Assembly: GCF_910591885.1 (NCBI RefSeq)
Contig: NC_063273.1
Span: forward strand, 13,546,501-13,610,500
Source: Bombus terrestris
Taxonomy: Eukaryota > Arthropoda > Insecta > Hymenoptera > Apidae
DNA: 64,000 nucleotides
Direction of reading: 5' to 3'
The notes beneath the pieces are model-generated. The model was not told the origin of the DNA. It ran no database searches and saw only the letters and a program-made list of their open reading frames with translations. The number at the start of each line of letters is the position of its first letter. Within the stretch, counting starts at the first letter, position 1. The translations under genes and the position numbers were made by a program. Positions 13,301 through 27,151 of this stretch are shown one piece after another.

Positions 13301-14781
13301 CGTTAAACATCATATAGTCTTCCAATATAACGTCATACGTTCTAGCATAATAGTACATAACGTTTCACGTTGTAACGTAATAGTATATAACGTTTTACGT
13401 CATATAGTGTTCCAATAAAACGTTATTCGATGTAAGGTAATAGTATGTAACGTTATACATCATATAGTGATCCAATATAATGTTATACATTGTAACTTAA
13501 TAGATCATAACTTTATACGTTATCACGTAATACTATATAACGTTATAAGTTGTAACGTAATAATACATAACGTTATACGTTGTAACGTTATAGTATATAA
13601 CGTTTTACGTCATATAGTGATCTAGTATAACGTTATACGTTATAACGTAATAGTACATAACGTTATACGTTGTTACGTAATAGTATGTGACGTTATACAT
13701 CATATAGTAATCCAATATAACGTTATACGTTATAACGTAATAGTATATAACGTTATACATGATATAGTGATCCAATTTAACGTTATACGCTATAGCGTAA
13801 TAGTACATAAAGTTAAACGTTGTAACATAATAATACATAACGTTATACGTTGTAACGTAATAGTATATAACGTTTTACGTCATATAGTGGTCCAATAAAA
13901 CGTTATTCGATGTAAGGTAATAGTATGTAACGTTATACTTCAAATAGTGATCCAGTATAATATTATACGTAATAACGTAATAGTACATAACGTTATACGT
14001 TATAACGTAATAGTACATAACGTTATACATTATAACGTAATAGCACATAACGTTATACGTTGTAACGTAATGGTATATAATGTTACACATCATATAGTGA
14101 TCCAATATAACGTTACACGTTATTATGTAATAGTACATAACGATATACAAAATATAGTGATCCACTATAACGTTATACGTTATAACGTAATAGTATATAA
14201 CGTTATACATCATATAGTGATCCAATTTAACGTTATACGCTATAGCGTAATAGTACATAAAGTTAAACGTTGTAGCATAATAATACATAACGTTATACGT
14301 TGTAGCGTAATAGTATATAACGTTTTACGTCATATAGTGGTCCAATAAAACGTTATCCGATGTAAGGTAATAGTATGTAACGTTATACATCATATAGTGA
14401 TCCAATATAATGTTATACGTTGTAACTTAATAGATCATAACTTTATACGTTATTACGTAATACTATATAACGTTATACGTTGTAACGTAATAATACATAA
14501 CGTTATACGTTGTAACGTAATAGTATATAACGTTTTACGTCATATAGTCATCTAGTATAACGTTATACGTTATAACGTAATAGTACATAACGTTATACGT
14601 TGTAACGTAATAGTATGTAACGTTATACATCATACAGTGATCCAATATAACGTTATACTTTCTAACATAATAGTACATAACGTTTCACGTTGTAAGGTAA
14701 TAGTATATAACGTTACACATCATATAATGATCCAATATAACGTTATACGTTATAACGTAATAATACATAACGTTATACGTT

Positions 14782-17690
14782 GTAACGTAATATTATATAA
14801 CATTACACATCATATAGCGATCCAATATAACGTTATACGTTATAACGTAATAGTACATAACGTTATACGTTGTAACGTAATAATACATAACGTTATACGT
14901 TGTAACGTAATAGTATATAACGTTTTACGTCATATAGTGATCTAGTATTACGTTATACGTTACAACGTAATAGTACATAACGTTATACGTTGTAACGTAA
15001 TAATACATAACGTTATACGTTGTAACGTAATAGTATATAACGTTTTACGTCATATAGTGATCTAGTATAACGTTATACGTTATAACGTAATAGTACATAA
15101 CGTTATACGTTGTAACGTAATAATGCATAACGTTATACGTTGTAACGTAATAGTATATAGCGTTTTACGTCATATAGTGATCTAGTATAACGTTATACGT
15201 TATAACGTAATAGTACATAACGTTATACGTTGTAACGTAATAATGCATAACGTTATACGTTGTAACGTAATAGTATATAACGTTTTACGTCATATAGTGA
15301 TCCAATATAACGTTATTCGGTGTAACGTAATAGTATGTAACGATATACATCAAATAGTGATCCAGTATAATATTATACGTAATAACGTAATAGTACATAA
15401 GGTTATACGTTGTAACGTAAAAATACATAACGTTATACGTTGTCACGTAATAGTACATAACCTTATACATCATATCGTGAACCGATATATCGTTATACGT
15501 TATAACGTAATAGTACACAACGTTATATGTTGTAACGTAATAGTACATAACGTTATACGTTGTAACGTAATAGTATATAACGTTTTACGTCATATAGTGA
15601 TCTAGTATAACGTTATACGTTATAACGTAATAGTACATAACATTATACGTTGTAACGTATAGTTTGTAACGTTATACATCATATAGTGATCCAATATAAC
15701 GTTACACGTTATTATGTAATAGTACATAACGATATACATCATATAGTGATCCAATATAACGTTATACGTTATAACGTAATAGTATATAACGTTATACATC
15801 ATATAGTTATCCAATTTAACGTTATACGCTATAGCGTAATAGTACATAAAGTTAAACGTTGTAACATAATAATACATAACGTTATACGTTGTAACGTAAT
15901 AGTATATAATGTTTTACGTCATATAGTGGTCCAATAAAACGTTATTCGATGTAAGGTAATAGTATGTAACGTTATACATCATATAGTGATCCAATATAAT
16001 GTTATACGTTGTAACTTAATAGATCATAACTTTATACGTTATCACGTAATACTATATAACGTTATACGTTGTAACGAAATAATACATAACGTTATACGTT
16101 GTAACGTAATAGTACATAACGTAATACGTTGTAACGTAAAAATACATAACGTTATACGTTGTCACGTAATAGTATATAACGTTTTACTTCATATTGTGAT
16201 CTAATATAACGTTATACGTTATAACGTAATAGTACATAACGTTATACGTTGTAACGTAATAGTATGTAACGTTAAACATCATATAGTCATCCAATATAAC
16301 GTTATACGTTCTAACATAATAGTACATAGCGTTTCACGTTGTAACGTAATATTGTATAACCTTACACATCATATAGTGATCCAATATAACGTTATACGTT
16401 ATAACGTAATAGTATATAACGTTATACATTATAACGTAATAGCACATAATGTAATACGTTGTAAAGTAATAGTATTTAACGTTACACATCATAGAGTGAT
16501 CCAATATAACGTTATACGTTATAACGTAATAGTACATAACGTTATACGTTATTACGTAATAGTATTTAACGTTATACGTCATATAGTGATCCAATATAGC
16601 GTTATACGTTATAACGTAATACTACATAACGTTATACGTTGTAACGTAATAGTATATAACGTTTTACGTCATATAGTGATCCAATATAACGTTATTCGAT
16701 GTAACGTAATAGCATGTAACGTTATACGTTATAACGTAATAGTACATAACGTTATACGTTATTACGTAATAGTATTTAACGTTATACGTCATATAGTGAT
16801 TCAATATAGCGTTATACGTTATAACGTAATACTACATAACGTTATACGTTGTAACGTAATAGCATATAACGTTTTACGTCATATAGTGATCCAATATAAC
16901 GTTATTCGATGTAACGTAATAGTATGTAACGTTATACGTTATAACGTAATACTACATAACGTTATACGTTATTACGTAATAGTATTTAACGTTATACGTC
17001 ATATAGTGATCCAATATAATATTATACGTAATAACGTAATAGTACATAACGTTATACGTTGTAACGTAATAGTACATAACGTTATACGTTGTGATGTAAT
17101 AATACATAACGTTATACGTTGTAACGTAATAGTACATAACGTTATACGTTGTAACGTAATATTATGTAACGTTATACATCATATAGTGATCCAATATAAC
17201 GTTATACTTTCTAACATAATAGTACATAACGTTTCACGTTGTAACGTAATAGTATATAACGTTACACATCATATAGTGATCCAATATAACGTTATACGTT
17301 AAACAATAATAGTACATAACGTTTCACGTTGTAACGTAATATTATATAACATTACACATCATATAGCGATCCAATATAACGTTATACGTTATAACGTAAT
17401 AGTACATAACGTTATACATTATAGCGTAATAGTACATAACGTTATACGTTATAACGTAATAGTACATAACGTTATACGTTGTAACGTAACAGTATATAAC
17501 GTTTTACGTCATGTAGTGATCCAATTTAACGTTATACGCTATAGCGTAATAGTACATAAAGTTAAACGTTGTAACATAATAATACATAACGTTATACGTT
17601 GTAACGTAATAGTATGTAACGTTAAACATCATATAGTCATCCAATATAACGTCATACGTTCTAACATAATAGTACATAACGTTTCACGTT
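14782..17690. repeat. Tandem duplication across the left/right boundary, copy 1
   Basis: Anchors in this segment recur further right. The offset is 2909 bp for about 14,782-15,120, 2789 bp for about 15,243-16,740, and 3029 bp for about 16,740-17,300. The first change is a 120-bp extra tandem segment at 15,121-15,240 in this copy. The second is 240 bp of additional monomers in the other copy. The left part is left-population sequence. From about 16,340 to 17,300 it is right-type, shown by TGTAAAGTAATAGTATTTAACG first appearing near 16,471. After about 17,490 it returns to left-type sequence, where the next copy begins. Confidence 0.8.
15641..15670. repeat. 29-bp monomer with one-base deletion
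   Basis: AACGTAATAG has become AACGTATAG (near 15,658), shifting the register by -1. The only other copy is near 18,447, exactly 2789 bp further on, so it is the same event copied by the 2.8-kb tandem duplication. Confidence 0.9.
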
Positions 17691-20540
17691 GTAACGTAAT
17701 ATTATATAACATTACACATCATATAGCGATCCAATATAACGTTATACGTTATAACGTAATAGTACATAACGTTATACGTTGTAACGTAATAATACATAAC
17801 GTTATACGTCGTAACGTAATAGTATATAACGTTTTACGTCATATAGTGATCTAGTATTACGTTATACGTTGCAACGTAATAGTACATAACGTTATACGTT
17901 GTAACGTAATAATACATAACGTTATACGTTGTAACGTAATAGTATATAACGTTTTACGTCATATAGTGATCTAGTATAACGTTATACGTTATAACGTAAT
18001 AGTACATAACGTTATACGTTGTAACGTAATAATGCATAACGTTATACGTTGTAACGTAATAGTATATAACGTTTTACGTCATATAGTGATCCAATATAAC
18101 GTTATTCGGTGTAACGTAATAGTATGTAACGATATACATCAAATAGTGATCCAGTATAATATTATAAGTAATAACGTAATAGTACATAAGGTTATACGTT
18201 GTAACGTAAAAATACATAACGTTATACGTTGTCACGTAATAGTACATAACCTTATACATCATATAGTGAACCGATATATCGTTATACGTTATAACGTAAT
18301 AGTACACAACGTTATATGTTGTAACGTAATAGTACATAACGTTATACGTTGTAACGTAATAGTATATTACGTTTTACGTCATATAGTGATCTAGTATAAC
18401 GTTATACGTTATAACGTAATAGTACATAACATTATACGTTGTAACGTATAGTATGTAACGTTATACATCATATAGTGATCCAATATAACGTTACACGTTA
18501 TTATGTAATAGTACATAACGATATACATCATATAGTGATCCAATATAACGTTATACGTTATAACGTAATAGTATATAACGTTATACATCATATAGTGATC
18601 CAATTTAACGTTATACGCTATAGCGTAATAGTACATAAAGTTAAACGTTGTAACATAATAATACATAACGTTATACGTTGTAACGTAATAGTATATAACG
18701 TTTTATGTCATATAGTGGTCCAATAAAACGTTATTCGATGTAAGGTAATAGTATGTAACGTTATACATCATATAGTGATCCAATATAATGTTATACGTTC
18801 TAACTTAATAGATCATAACTTTATACGTTATCACGTAATACTATATAACGTTATACGTTGTAACGTAATAATAGATAACGTTATACGTTGTAACGTAATA
18901 GTACATAACGTAATACGTTGTAACGTAAAAATACATAACGTTATACGTTGTCACGTAATAGTATATAACGTTTTACTTCATATAGTGATCTAATATAACG
19001 TTATACGTTATAACGTAATAGTACATAACGTTATACGTTGTAACGTAATAGTATGTGACGTTAAACATCATATAGTCATCCAATATAACGTTATACGTTC
19101 TATCATAATAGTACATAGCGTTTCACGTTGTAACGTAATATTGTATAACATTACACATCATATAGTGATCCAATATAACGTTATACGTTATAACGTAATA
19201 GTACATAACGTTATACATTATAACGTAATAGCACATAATGTTATACGTTGTAAAGTAATAGTATTTAACGTTACACATCATATAGTGATCCAATATAACG
19301 TTATACGTTATAACGTAATAGTACATAACGTTATACGTTATTACGTAATAGTATTTAACGTTATACGTCATATAGTGATCCAATATAGCGTTATACGTTA
19401 TAACGTAATACTACATAACGTTATACGTTGTAACGTAATAGTATATAACGTTTTACGTCATATAGTGATCCAATATAACGTTATTCGATGTAACGTAATA
19501 GTATGTAACGTTATACGTTATAACGTAATACTACATAACGTTATACGTTGTAACGTAATAGTATATAACCTTATACATCATATAGTGAACCAATATATCG
19601 TTATACGTTATAACGTAATAGTACAAAACGTTATACGTTATAACGTAATAGTACATAACGTTATACATTATAACGTAATAGCACATAACGTTATACGTTG
19701 TAAAGTAATAGTATTTAACGTTACACATCATATAGTGATCCAATATAAAGTTATACGTTATAACGTAATAGTACATAACGTTATACGTTATTACGTAATA
19801 GTATTTAACGTTATACGTCATATAGTGATCCAATATAGCGTTATACGTTATAACGTAATACTACATAACGTTATACGTTGCAACGTAATAGTATATAACG
19901 TTTTACGTCATATAGTGATCCAATATAACGTTATTCGATGTAACGTAATAGTATGTAACGTTATACGTTATAACGTAATACTACATAACGTTATACGTTA
20001 TTACGTAATAGTATTTAACGTTATACGTCATATAGTGATCCAATATAATATTATACGTAATAACGTAATAGTACATAACGTTATACGTTGTAACGTAATA
20101 GTACATAACGTTATACGTTGTAATGTAATAATACATAACGTTATACGTTGTAACGTAATAGTACATAACGTTATACGTTGTAACGTAATATTAAGTAACG
20201 TGATACATCATATAGTGATCCAATATAACGTTATACTTTCTAACATAATAGTACATAACGTTTCACGTTGTAACGTAATAGTATATAACGTTACACATCA
20301 TATAGTGATCCAATATAACGTTATACGTTATAACATAATAGTTCATAACGTTTCACGTTGTAACGTAATATTATATAACATTACACATCATATAGCGATC
20401 AAATATAACGTTATACGTTATAACGTAATAGTACATAACGTTATACGTTATAACGTAATAGTACATAACGTTATACATTATAGCGTAATAGTACATAACG
20501 TTATACGTTATAACGTAATAGTACATAACGTTATACGTTA
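17691..20540. repeat. Tandem duplication across the left/right boundary, copy 2
   Basis: This is the second copy of the 2.8-2.9 kb duplication. It carries the ATGCAT cassette at 18,031, the last GAACCGATATATCG near 18,268, the one-base deletion near 18,447, and the E and G markers at 18,602 and 18,812. It then crosses into right-type sequence at about 19,140; the first GAACCAATATATCG is near 19,588. Small differences from copy 1 include TATTACG for TATAACG near 18,366, ATAAGTAATAACG near 18,167, and AGATAACG near 18,872. Confidence 0.8.
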
Positions 20541-23500
20541 TAACGTAATAGTACATAACGTTATACATTATAACGTAATAGCACATAACGTTATACGTTG
20601 TAAAGTAATAGTATTTAACGTTACACATCATATAGTGATCCAATATAAAGTTATACGTTATAACGTAATAGTACATAACGTTATACGTTATAACGTAATA
20701 GTACATAACGTTATACATTATAACGTAATAGCACATAACGTTATACGTTGTAAAGTAATAGTATTTAACGTTACACATCATATAGTGATCCAATATAAAG
20801 TTATACGTTATAACGTAATAGTACATAACGTTATACGTTATTACGTAATAGTATTTAACGTTATACGTCATATAGTGATCCAATATAGCGTTATACGTTA
20901 TAACGTAATACTACATAACGTTATACGTTGTAACGTAATAGTATATAACGTTTTACGTCATATAGTGATCCAATATAACGTTACACGTTATTATGTAATA
21001 GTACATAACGATACACATCATATAGTGATCCAATATAACGTTATACGTTATAACGTAATAGTACATATCGATGTACATCATATAGTGATCCAATATAACG
21101 TTACACGTTATTATGTAATAGTACATAACGATATACAAAATATAGTGATCCAATATAACGTTATAAGTTATAACGTTATAGTATATAACGTTATACATCA
21201 TATAGTGATCCAATTTAACGTTATACGCTATAGCGTAATAGTACATAAAGTTAAACGTTGTAACATTATAATACATAACGTTATACGTTGTAACGTAATA
21301 ATACATAACGTTATACGTTGTAACGTAATAGTATATAACGTTTTACGTCATATAGTGATCTAATATAACGTTATACGTTATAACGTGATAGTACATAACG
21401 TTATACGTTGTAACGTAATAGTATGTAACGTTAAACGTCATATAGTCATCCAATATAACGTCATACGTTCTAACATAATAGTACATAACGTTTCACGTTG
21501 TAACGTAATATTATATAACATTACACATCATATAGCGATCCAATATAACGTTATACGTTATAACGTAATAGTACATAACGTTATACATTATTACGTAAAA
21601 GTACATAACGTTATACGTTGTAGCGTAATGGCATATAATGTTACACATCATATAGTGATCCAATATAACGTTATACGTTATAACGTAATAGTACATAGCG
21701 TTATACGTTATTACGTAATAGTATTTAACGTTACACGTCATATAGTAATTCTAATATAGCGTTATACGTTATAACGTAATACAGGATAACGTTATACGTT
21801 GTAACGTAATAGTATATAACGTTTTACAGCATATAGTGATCCAATATAACGTTATTCGATGTAACGTAATAGTATGTAACGTTATACGTTATAACGTAAT
21901 ACTACATAACGTTATACGTTGTAACGTAATAGTATATAACCTTATACAACATATAGTGAACCAATATATCGTTATACGTTATAACGTAATAGTACATAAC
22001 GTTATACGTTATAACGTAATAGTACATAACGTTATACGTTGTAACGTAATAATACATAACGTTATACGTTGTAACGTAATAGTACATAACGTTATACGTT
22101 ATTACGTAATAGTATTTAACGTTATACGTCATATAGTGATCCAATATAGCGTTATACGTTATAACGTAATACCACATAACGTTATACGTTGTAACGTCAT
22201 AGTATATAACGTTTTACGTCATATAGTGATCCAATATAACGTTATTCGATGTAACGTAATAGTATGTAACGTTATACTTCAAATAGTGATCCAATATAAT
22301 ATTATACGTAATAACGTAATAGTACATAACGTTATACGTTGTAATGTAATAATACATAACGTTATAGGTTGTAACGTAATAGTATATAACGTTTTACTTC
22401 ATATAGTGATCTAATATAACGTTATACGTTATAACGTAATAGTACATAACGTTATACGTTGTAACGTAATAGTATGTAACGTTAAACATCATATAGTCAT
22501 CCAATATAACGTTATACGTTCTAACATAATAGTACATAGCGTTTCACGCTGTAACGTAATATTATATAACATTACACATCATATAGTGATCCAATATAAC
22601 GTTATACGTTACAACGTAATAGTACATAACGCTATACATTATAACGTAATAGCACATAACGTTATACGTTGTAAAGTAATAGTATTTAACGTTACACATC
22701 ATATAGTGATCCAATATAACGTTATACGTTATAGCGTAATAGTACATAACGTTATACGTTATTACGTAATAGTATTCAACGTTATACGTCATATAGTGAT
22801 CCAATATAGCGTTATACGTTATAACGTAATACTACATAACGTTATACGTTGTAACGTAATAGTATATAACGTTTTACGTCATATAGTGATCCAATAAAAC
22901 GTTATTCGATGTAACGTAATAGTATGTAACGTTATACGTTATAACGTAATACTACATAACGTTATACGTTGAAACGTAATAGTATATAACCTTATACATC
23001 ATATAGTAAACCAAAATATCGTTATACGTTATAACGTAATGGTACATAACGTTATACGTTACAACGTAATAGTACATAACGCTATACATTATAACGTAAT
23101 AGCACATAACGTTATACGTTGTAAAGTAATAGTATTTAACGTTACACATCATATAGTGATCCAATATAACGTTATACGTTATAACGTAATAGTACATAAC
23201 GTTATACGTTATTACGTAATAGTATTTAACGTTATACGTCATATAGTGATCCAATATAGCGTTATACGTTATAACGTAATACTACATAACGTTATACGTT
23301 GTAACGTAATAGTATATAACGTTACACATCATATAGTGATCCAATATAACGTTATACGTTATAACATAATAGTACATAACGTTTCACGTTGTAACGTAAT
23401 ATTATATAACATTACACATCATATAGCGATCAAATATAACGTTATACGTTATAACGTAATAGTACATAACGTTATACGTTATAACGTAATAGTACATAAC

Positions 23501-26500
23501 GTTATACATTATAGCGTAATAGTACATAACGTTATACGTTATAACGTAATAGTACATAACGTTATACTTTGTAACTTAATAATACATAACGTTATACGTT
23601 GTAACTTAATAATACATAACGTTATACGTTGTAACGTAATAGTATATAACGTTTTACGTCATATAGTGATCCAATATAACGTTACACGTTATTATGTAAT
23701 AGTACATAACGATACACATCATATAGTGATCCAATATAACGTTATACGTTATAACGTAATAGTACATATCGATGTACATCATATAGTGATCCAATATAAC
23801 GTTACACGTTATTATGTAATAGTACATAACGATATACAAAATATAGTGATCCAATATAACGTTATAAGTTATAACGTTATAGTATATAACGTTATACATC
23901 ATATAGTGATCCAATTTAACGTTATACGCTATAGCGTAATAGTACATAAAGTTAAACGTTGTAACATTATAACACATAACGTTATACGTTGTAACGTAAT
24001 AATACATAACGTTATACGTTGTAACGTAATAGTATATAACGTTTTACGTCATATAGTGATCTAATATAACGTTATACGTTATAACGTGATAGTACATAGC
24101 GTTATACGTTGTAACGTAATAGTATGTAACGTTAAACGTCATATAGTCATCCAATATAACGTCATACGTTCTAACATAATAGTACATAACGTTTCACGTT
24201 GTAACGTAATATTATATAACATTACACATCATATAGCGATCCAATATAACGTTATACGTTATAACGTAATAGTACATAACGTTATACATTATTACGTAAA
24301 AGTACATAACGTTATACGTTGTAGCGTAATGGCATATAATGTTACACATCATATAGTGATCCAATATAACGTTATACGTTATAACGTAATAGTACATAGC
24401 GTTATACGTTATTACGTAATAGTATTTAACGTTACACGTCATATAGTAATTCTAATATAGCGTTATACGTTATAACGTAATACAGGATAACGTTATACGT
24501 TGTAACGTAATAGTATATAACGTTTTACGGCATATAGTGATCCAATATAACGTTATTCGATGTAACGTAATAGTATGTAACGTTATACGTTATAACGTAA
24601 TACTACATAACGTTATACGTTGTAACGTAATAGTATATAACCTTATACATCATATAGTGAACCAATATATCGTTATACGTTATAACGTAATAGTACATAA
24701 CGTTATACGTTATAACGTAATAGTACATAACGTTATACGTTGTAACGTAATAATACATAACGTTATACGTTGTAACGTAATAGTACATAACGTTATACGT
24801 TATTACGTAATAGTATTTAACGTTATACGTCATATAGTGATCCAATATAGCGTTATACGTTATAACGTAATACTACATAACGTTATACGTTGTAACGTCA
24901 TAGTATATAACGTTTTACGTCATATAGTGATCCAATATAACGTTATTCGATGTAACGTAATAGTATGTAACGTTATACTTCAAATAGTGATCCAATATAA
25001 TATTATACGTAATAACGTAATAGTACATAACGTTATACGTTGTAATGTAATAATACATAACGTTATATGTTGTAACGTAATAGTATATAACGTTTTACTT
25101 CATATAGTGATCTAATATAACGTTATACGTTATAACGTAATAGTACATAACGTTATACGTTGTAACGTAATAGTATGTAACGTTAAACATCATATAGTCA
25201 TCCAATATAACGTTATACGTTCTAACATAATAGTACATAGCGTTTCACGCTGTAACGTAATATTATATAACATTACACATCATATAGTGATCCAATATAA
25301 CGTTATACGTTACAACGTAATAGTACATAACGCTATACATTATAACGTAATAGCACATAACGTTATACGTTGTAAAGTAATAGTATTTAACGTTACACAT
25401 CATATAGTGATCCAATATAACGTTATACGTTATAGCGTAATAGTACATAACGTTATACGTTATTACGTAATAGTATTCAACGTTATACGTCATATAGTGA
25501 TCCAATATAGCGTTATACGTTATAACGTAATACTACATAACGTTATACGTTGTAACGTAATAGTATATAACGTTTTACGTCATATAGTGATCCAATAAAA
25601 CGTTATTCGATGTAACGTAATAGTATGTAACGTTATACGTTATAACGTAATACTACATAACGTTATACGTTGAAACGTAATAGTATATAACCTTATACAT
25701 CATATAGTAAACCAAATTATCGTTATACGTTATAACGTAATGGTACATAACGTTATACGTTACAACGTAATAGTACATAACGCTATACATTATAACGTAA
25801 TAGCACATAACGTTATACGTTGTAAAGTAATAGTATTTAACGTTACACATCATATAGTGATCCAATATAACGTTATACGTTATAACGTAATAGTACATAA
25901 CGTTATACGTTATTACGTAATAGTATTTAACGTTATACGTCATATAGTGATCCAATATAGCGTTATACGTTATAACGTAATACTACATAACGTTATACGT
26001 TGTAACGTAATAGTATATAACGTTACACATCATATAGTGATCCAATATAACGTTATACATTATAACATAATAGTACATAACGTTTCACGTTGTAATGTAA
26101 TATTATATAACATTACACATCATATAGCGATCCAATATAACGTAATACGTTATAACGTAACAGTACATAACGTTATACATTATAGCGTAATAGTACATAA
26201 CGTTATACGTTATAACGTAATAGTACATAACGTTATACGTTGTAACTTAACAATACATAACGTTATACGTTGTAACTTAATAATACATAACGTTATACGT
26301 TGTAACGTAATAGTATATAACGTTTTACGTCATATAGTGATCCAATATAACGTTACACGTTATTATGTAATAGTACATAACGATATACATCATATAGTGA
26401 TCCAATATAACGTTATACGTTATAACGTAATAGTACATATCGATGTACATCATATAGTGATCCAATATAACGTTACACGTTATTATGTAATAGTACATAA

Positions 26501-27121
26501 CGTTATACATCATATAGTGATCCAATTTAACGTTATACGCCATAGCGTAATAGTACATAAGGTTAAACGTTGTAACATAATAATACATAACGTTATACGT
26601 TGTAACGTAATAGTATATAACGTTTTACGTCATATAGTGGTCCAATAAAACGTTATTCGATGTAAGGTAATAGTATGTCACGTTATAGTTCAAATAGTGA
26701 TCCAGTATAATATTATACGTAATAACGTAATAGTACACAACGTTATACGTTGTAACGTAATAGTACATAACGTTATACGTTGTAACGTAATGATACATAA
26801 CGTTATACGTTGTAACATAATAATACATAACGTTATACGTTGTAAAGTAATAGTATTTAACGTTACACATCATATAGTGATCCAATATAATGTTATACGT
26901 TATAAAGTAATAGTACATAACGTTATACATTATAACGTAATAGCACATAACGTTATACGTTGTAAAGTAATAGTATTTAACGTTACACATCATATAGTGA
27001 TCCAATATAACGTTATACGTTATAACGTAATAGTACATAACGTTATACGTTATTACGTAATAGTACATAACGTTATACGTTATTACGTAATAGTATTTAA
27101 CGTTATACGTCATATAGTGAT
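19141..27121. repeat. Right repeat population, proximal part with 2701-bp tandem copies
   Basis: Right-type monomers dominate (GAACCAATATATCG, TGTAAAGTAATAGTATTTAACG, CCAATATAGCG). About 20,941-23,641 is repeated at about 23,642-26,342 with a 2701-bp offset, including the CAGG markers at 21,750 and 24,451. Before that, 20,281-20,520 pairs with 23,312-23,551 at 3031 bp, because the first copy holds an extra 330 bp (about 20.5-20.9 kb) in which an 11-monomer block is partly repeated. After about 23,650 the offset drops to 2671. This region also resembles the unit starting at 27,122: about 19.1-20.3 kb pairs with 27.5-28.7 kb (offset 8403), and 20.9-22.9 kb pairs with 29.0-31.0 kb (offset 8073). 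Confidence 0.75.
21741..21780. repeat. 31-bp marker monomer, CAGG type
   Basis: A second lineage of the one-base-longer monomer reads GTAATTCTAATATAGCG and is followed by AATACAGGATAACG. Six copies lie at about 21,750, 24,451, 29,823, 38,315, 48,038 and 60,222. It sits in the middle of the complete higher-order units and is missing from the truncated ones (those starting 40,596, 49,659 and 52,030). Together with the GAGG type this makes 17 one-base insertions in the window. Confidence 0.9.
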
Positions 27122-27151
27122 TCTAATATAGCGTTATACGTTATAACGTAA
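27112..27151. repeat. 31-bp marker monomer, GAGG type (one extra base)
   Basis: Here the usual GTGATCCAATAT reads GTGATTCTAATATAGCG, one base longer, and about 30 bp further on the array reads AATAGAGGATAACG. The extra base breaks the 30-bp register by +1. Eleven copies lie at about 3059, 4350, 7651 (reading GAGGGTAACG), 27,122, 33,934, 40,596, 44,467, 49,659, 52,030, 56,651 and 62,503. The same insertion with the same flanks in every copy means one ancestral event spread by duplication. From 27,122 on I use it as the start of each higher-order unit. Confidence 0.9.

Larger units (their letters stand above)
1..16340. repeat. Left repeat population
   Basis: This stretch carries variants absent from most of the rest: GAACCGATATATCG (near 328, 1318, 5518, 5698, 7018, 9358, 13,078 and 15,478), a monomer containing GATGTAAGGTAATAG, and TAACTTAATAG immediately before GATCATAAC. 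Blocks recur at irregular multi-kilobase offsets. About 630-850 matches 5912-6130 (offset 5282). About 1494-1772 matches 7196-7474 (offset 5702). About 2292-2525 matches 8535-8768 (offset 6243). About 8400-8880 matches 13,470-13,930 (offset 5070). The shifting offsets show many insertions and deletions of whole monomers, so no single clean higher-order unit length can be given here. Confidence 0.75.

Noticed and set aside
15121..15240. Possible inserted element at the 120-bp extra segment
   Set aside because: It is a tandem copy of the next 120 bp with one change (ATATAGCG for ATATAACG), not foreign sequence.
16781..16815. A further 31-bp marker monomer at GTGATTCAATATAGCG
   Set aside because: The length is still 30 bp; this is a C-to-T substitution, not the one-base insertion.
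19141..21363. 740-codon open frame, and the many other long open frames, as protein genes
   Set aside because: All translate the satellite. The peptides are low-complexity five-residue repeats, both strands are open in the same codon phase, frames stop wherever a common monomer variant supplies a stop codon, and there is no unique domain, ribosome-binding site, splice structure or promoter.
19141..21363. Resemblance of the translated x-Asn-Val-Ile-x pentads to pentapeptide-repeat proteins
   Set aside because: The five-residue period simply reflects the 15-bp half-monomer. The consensus is not the A(D/N)Lxx pattern, and the 'repeat' continues for 64 kb across stops and on the other strand.
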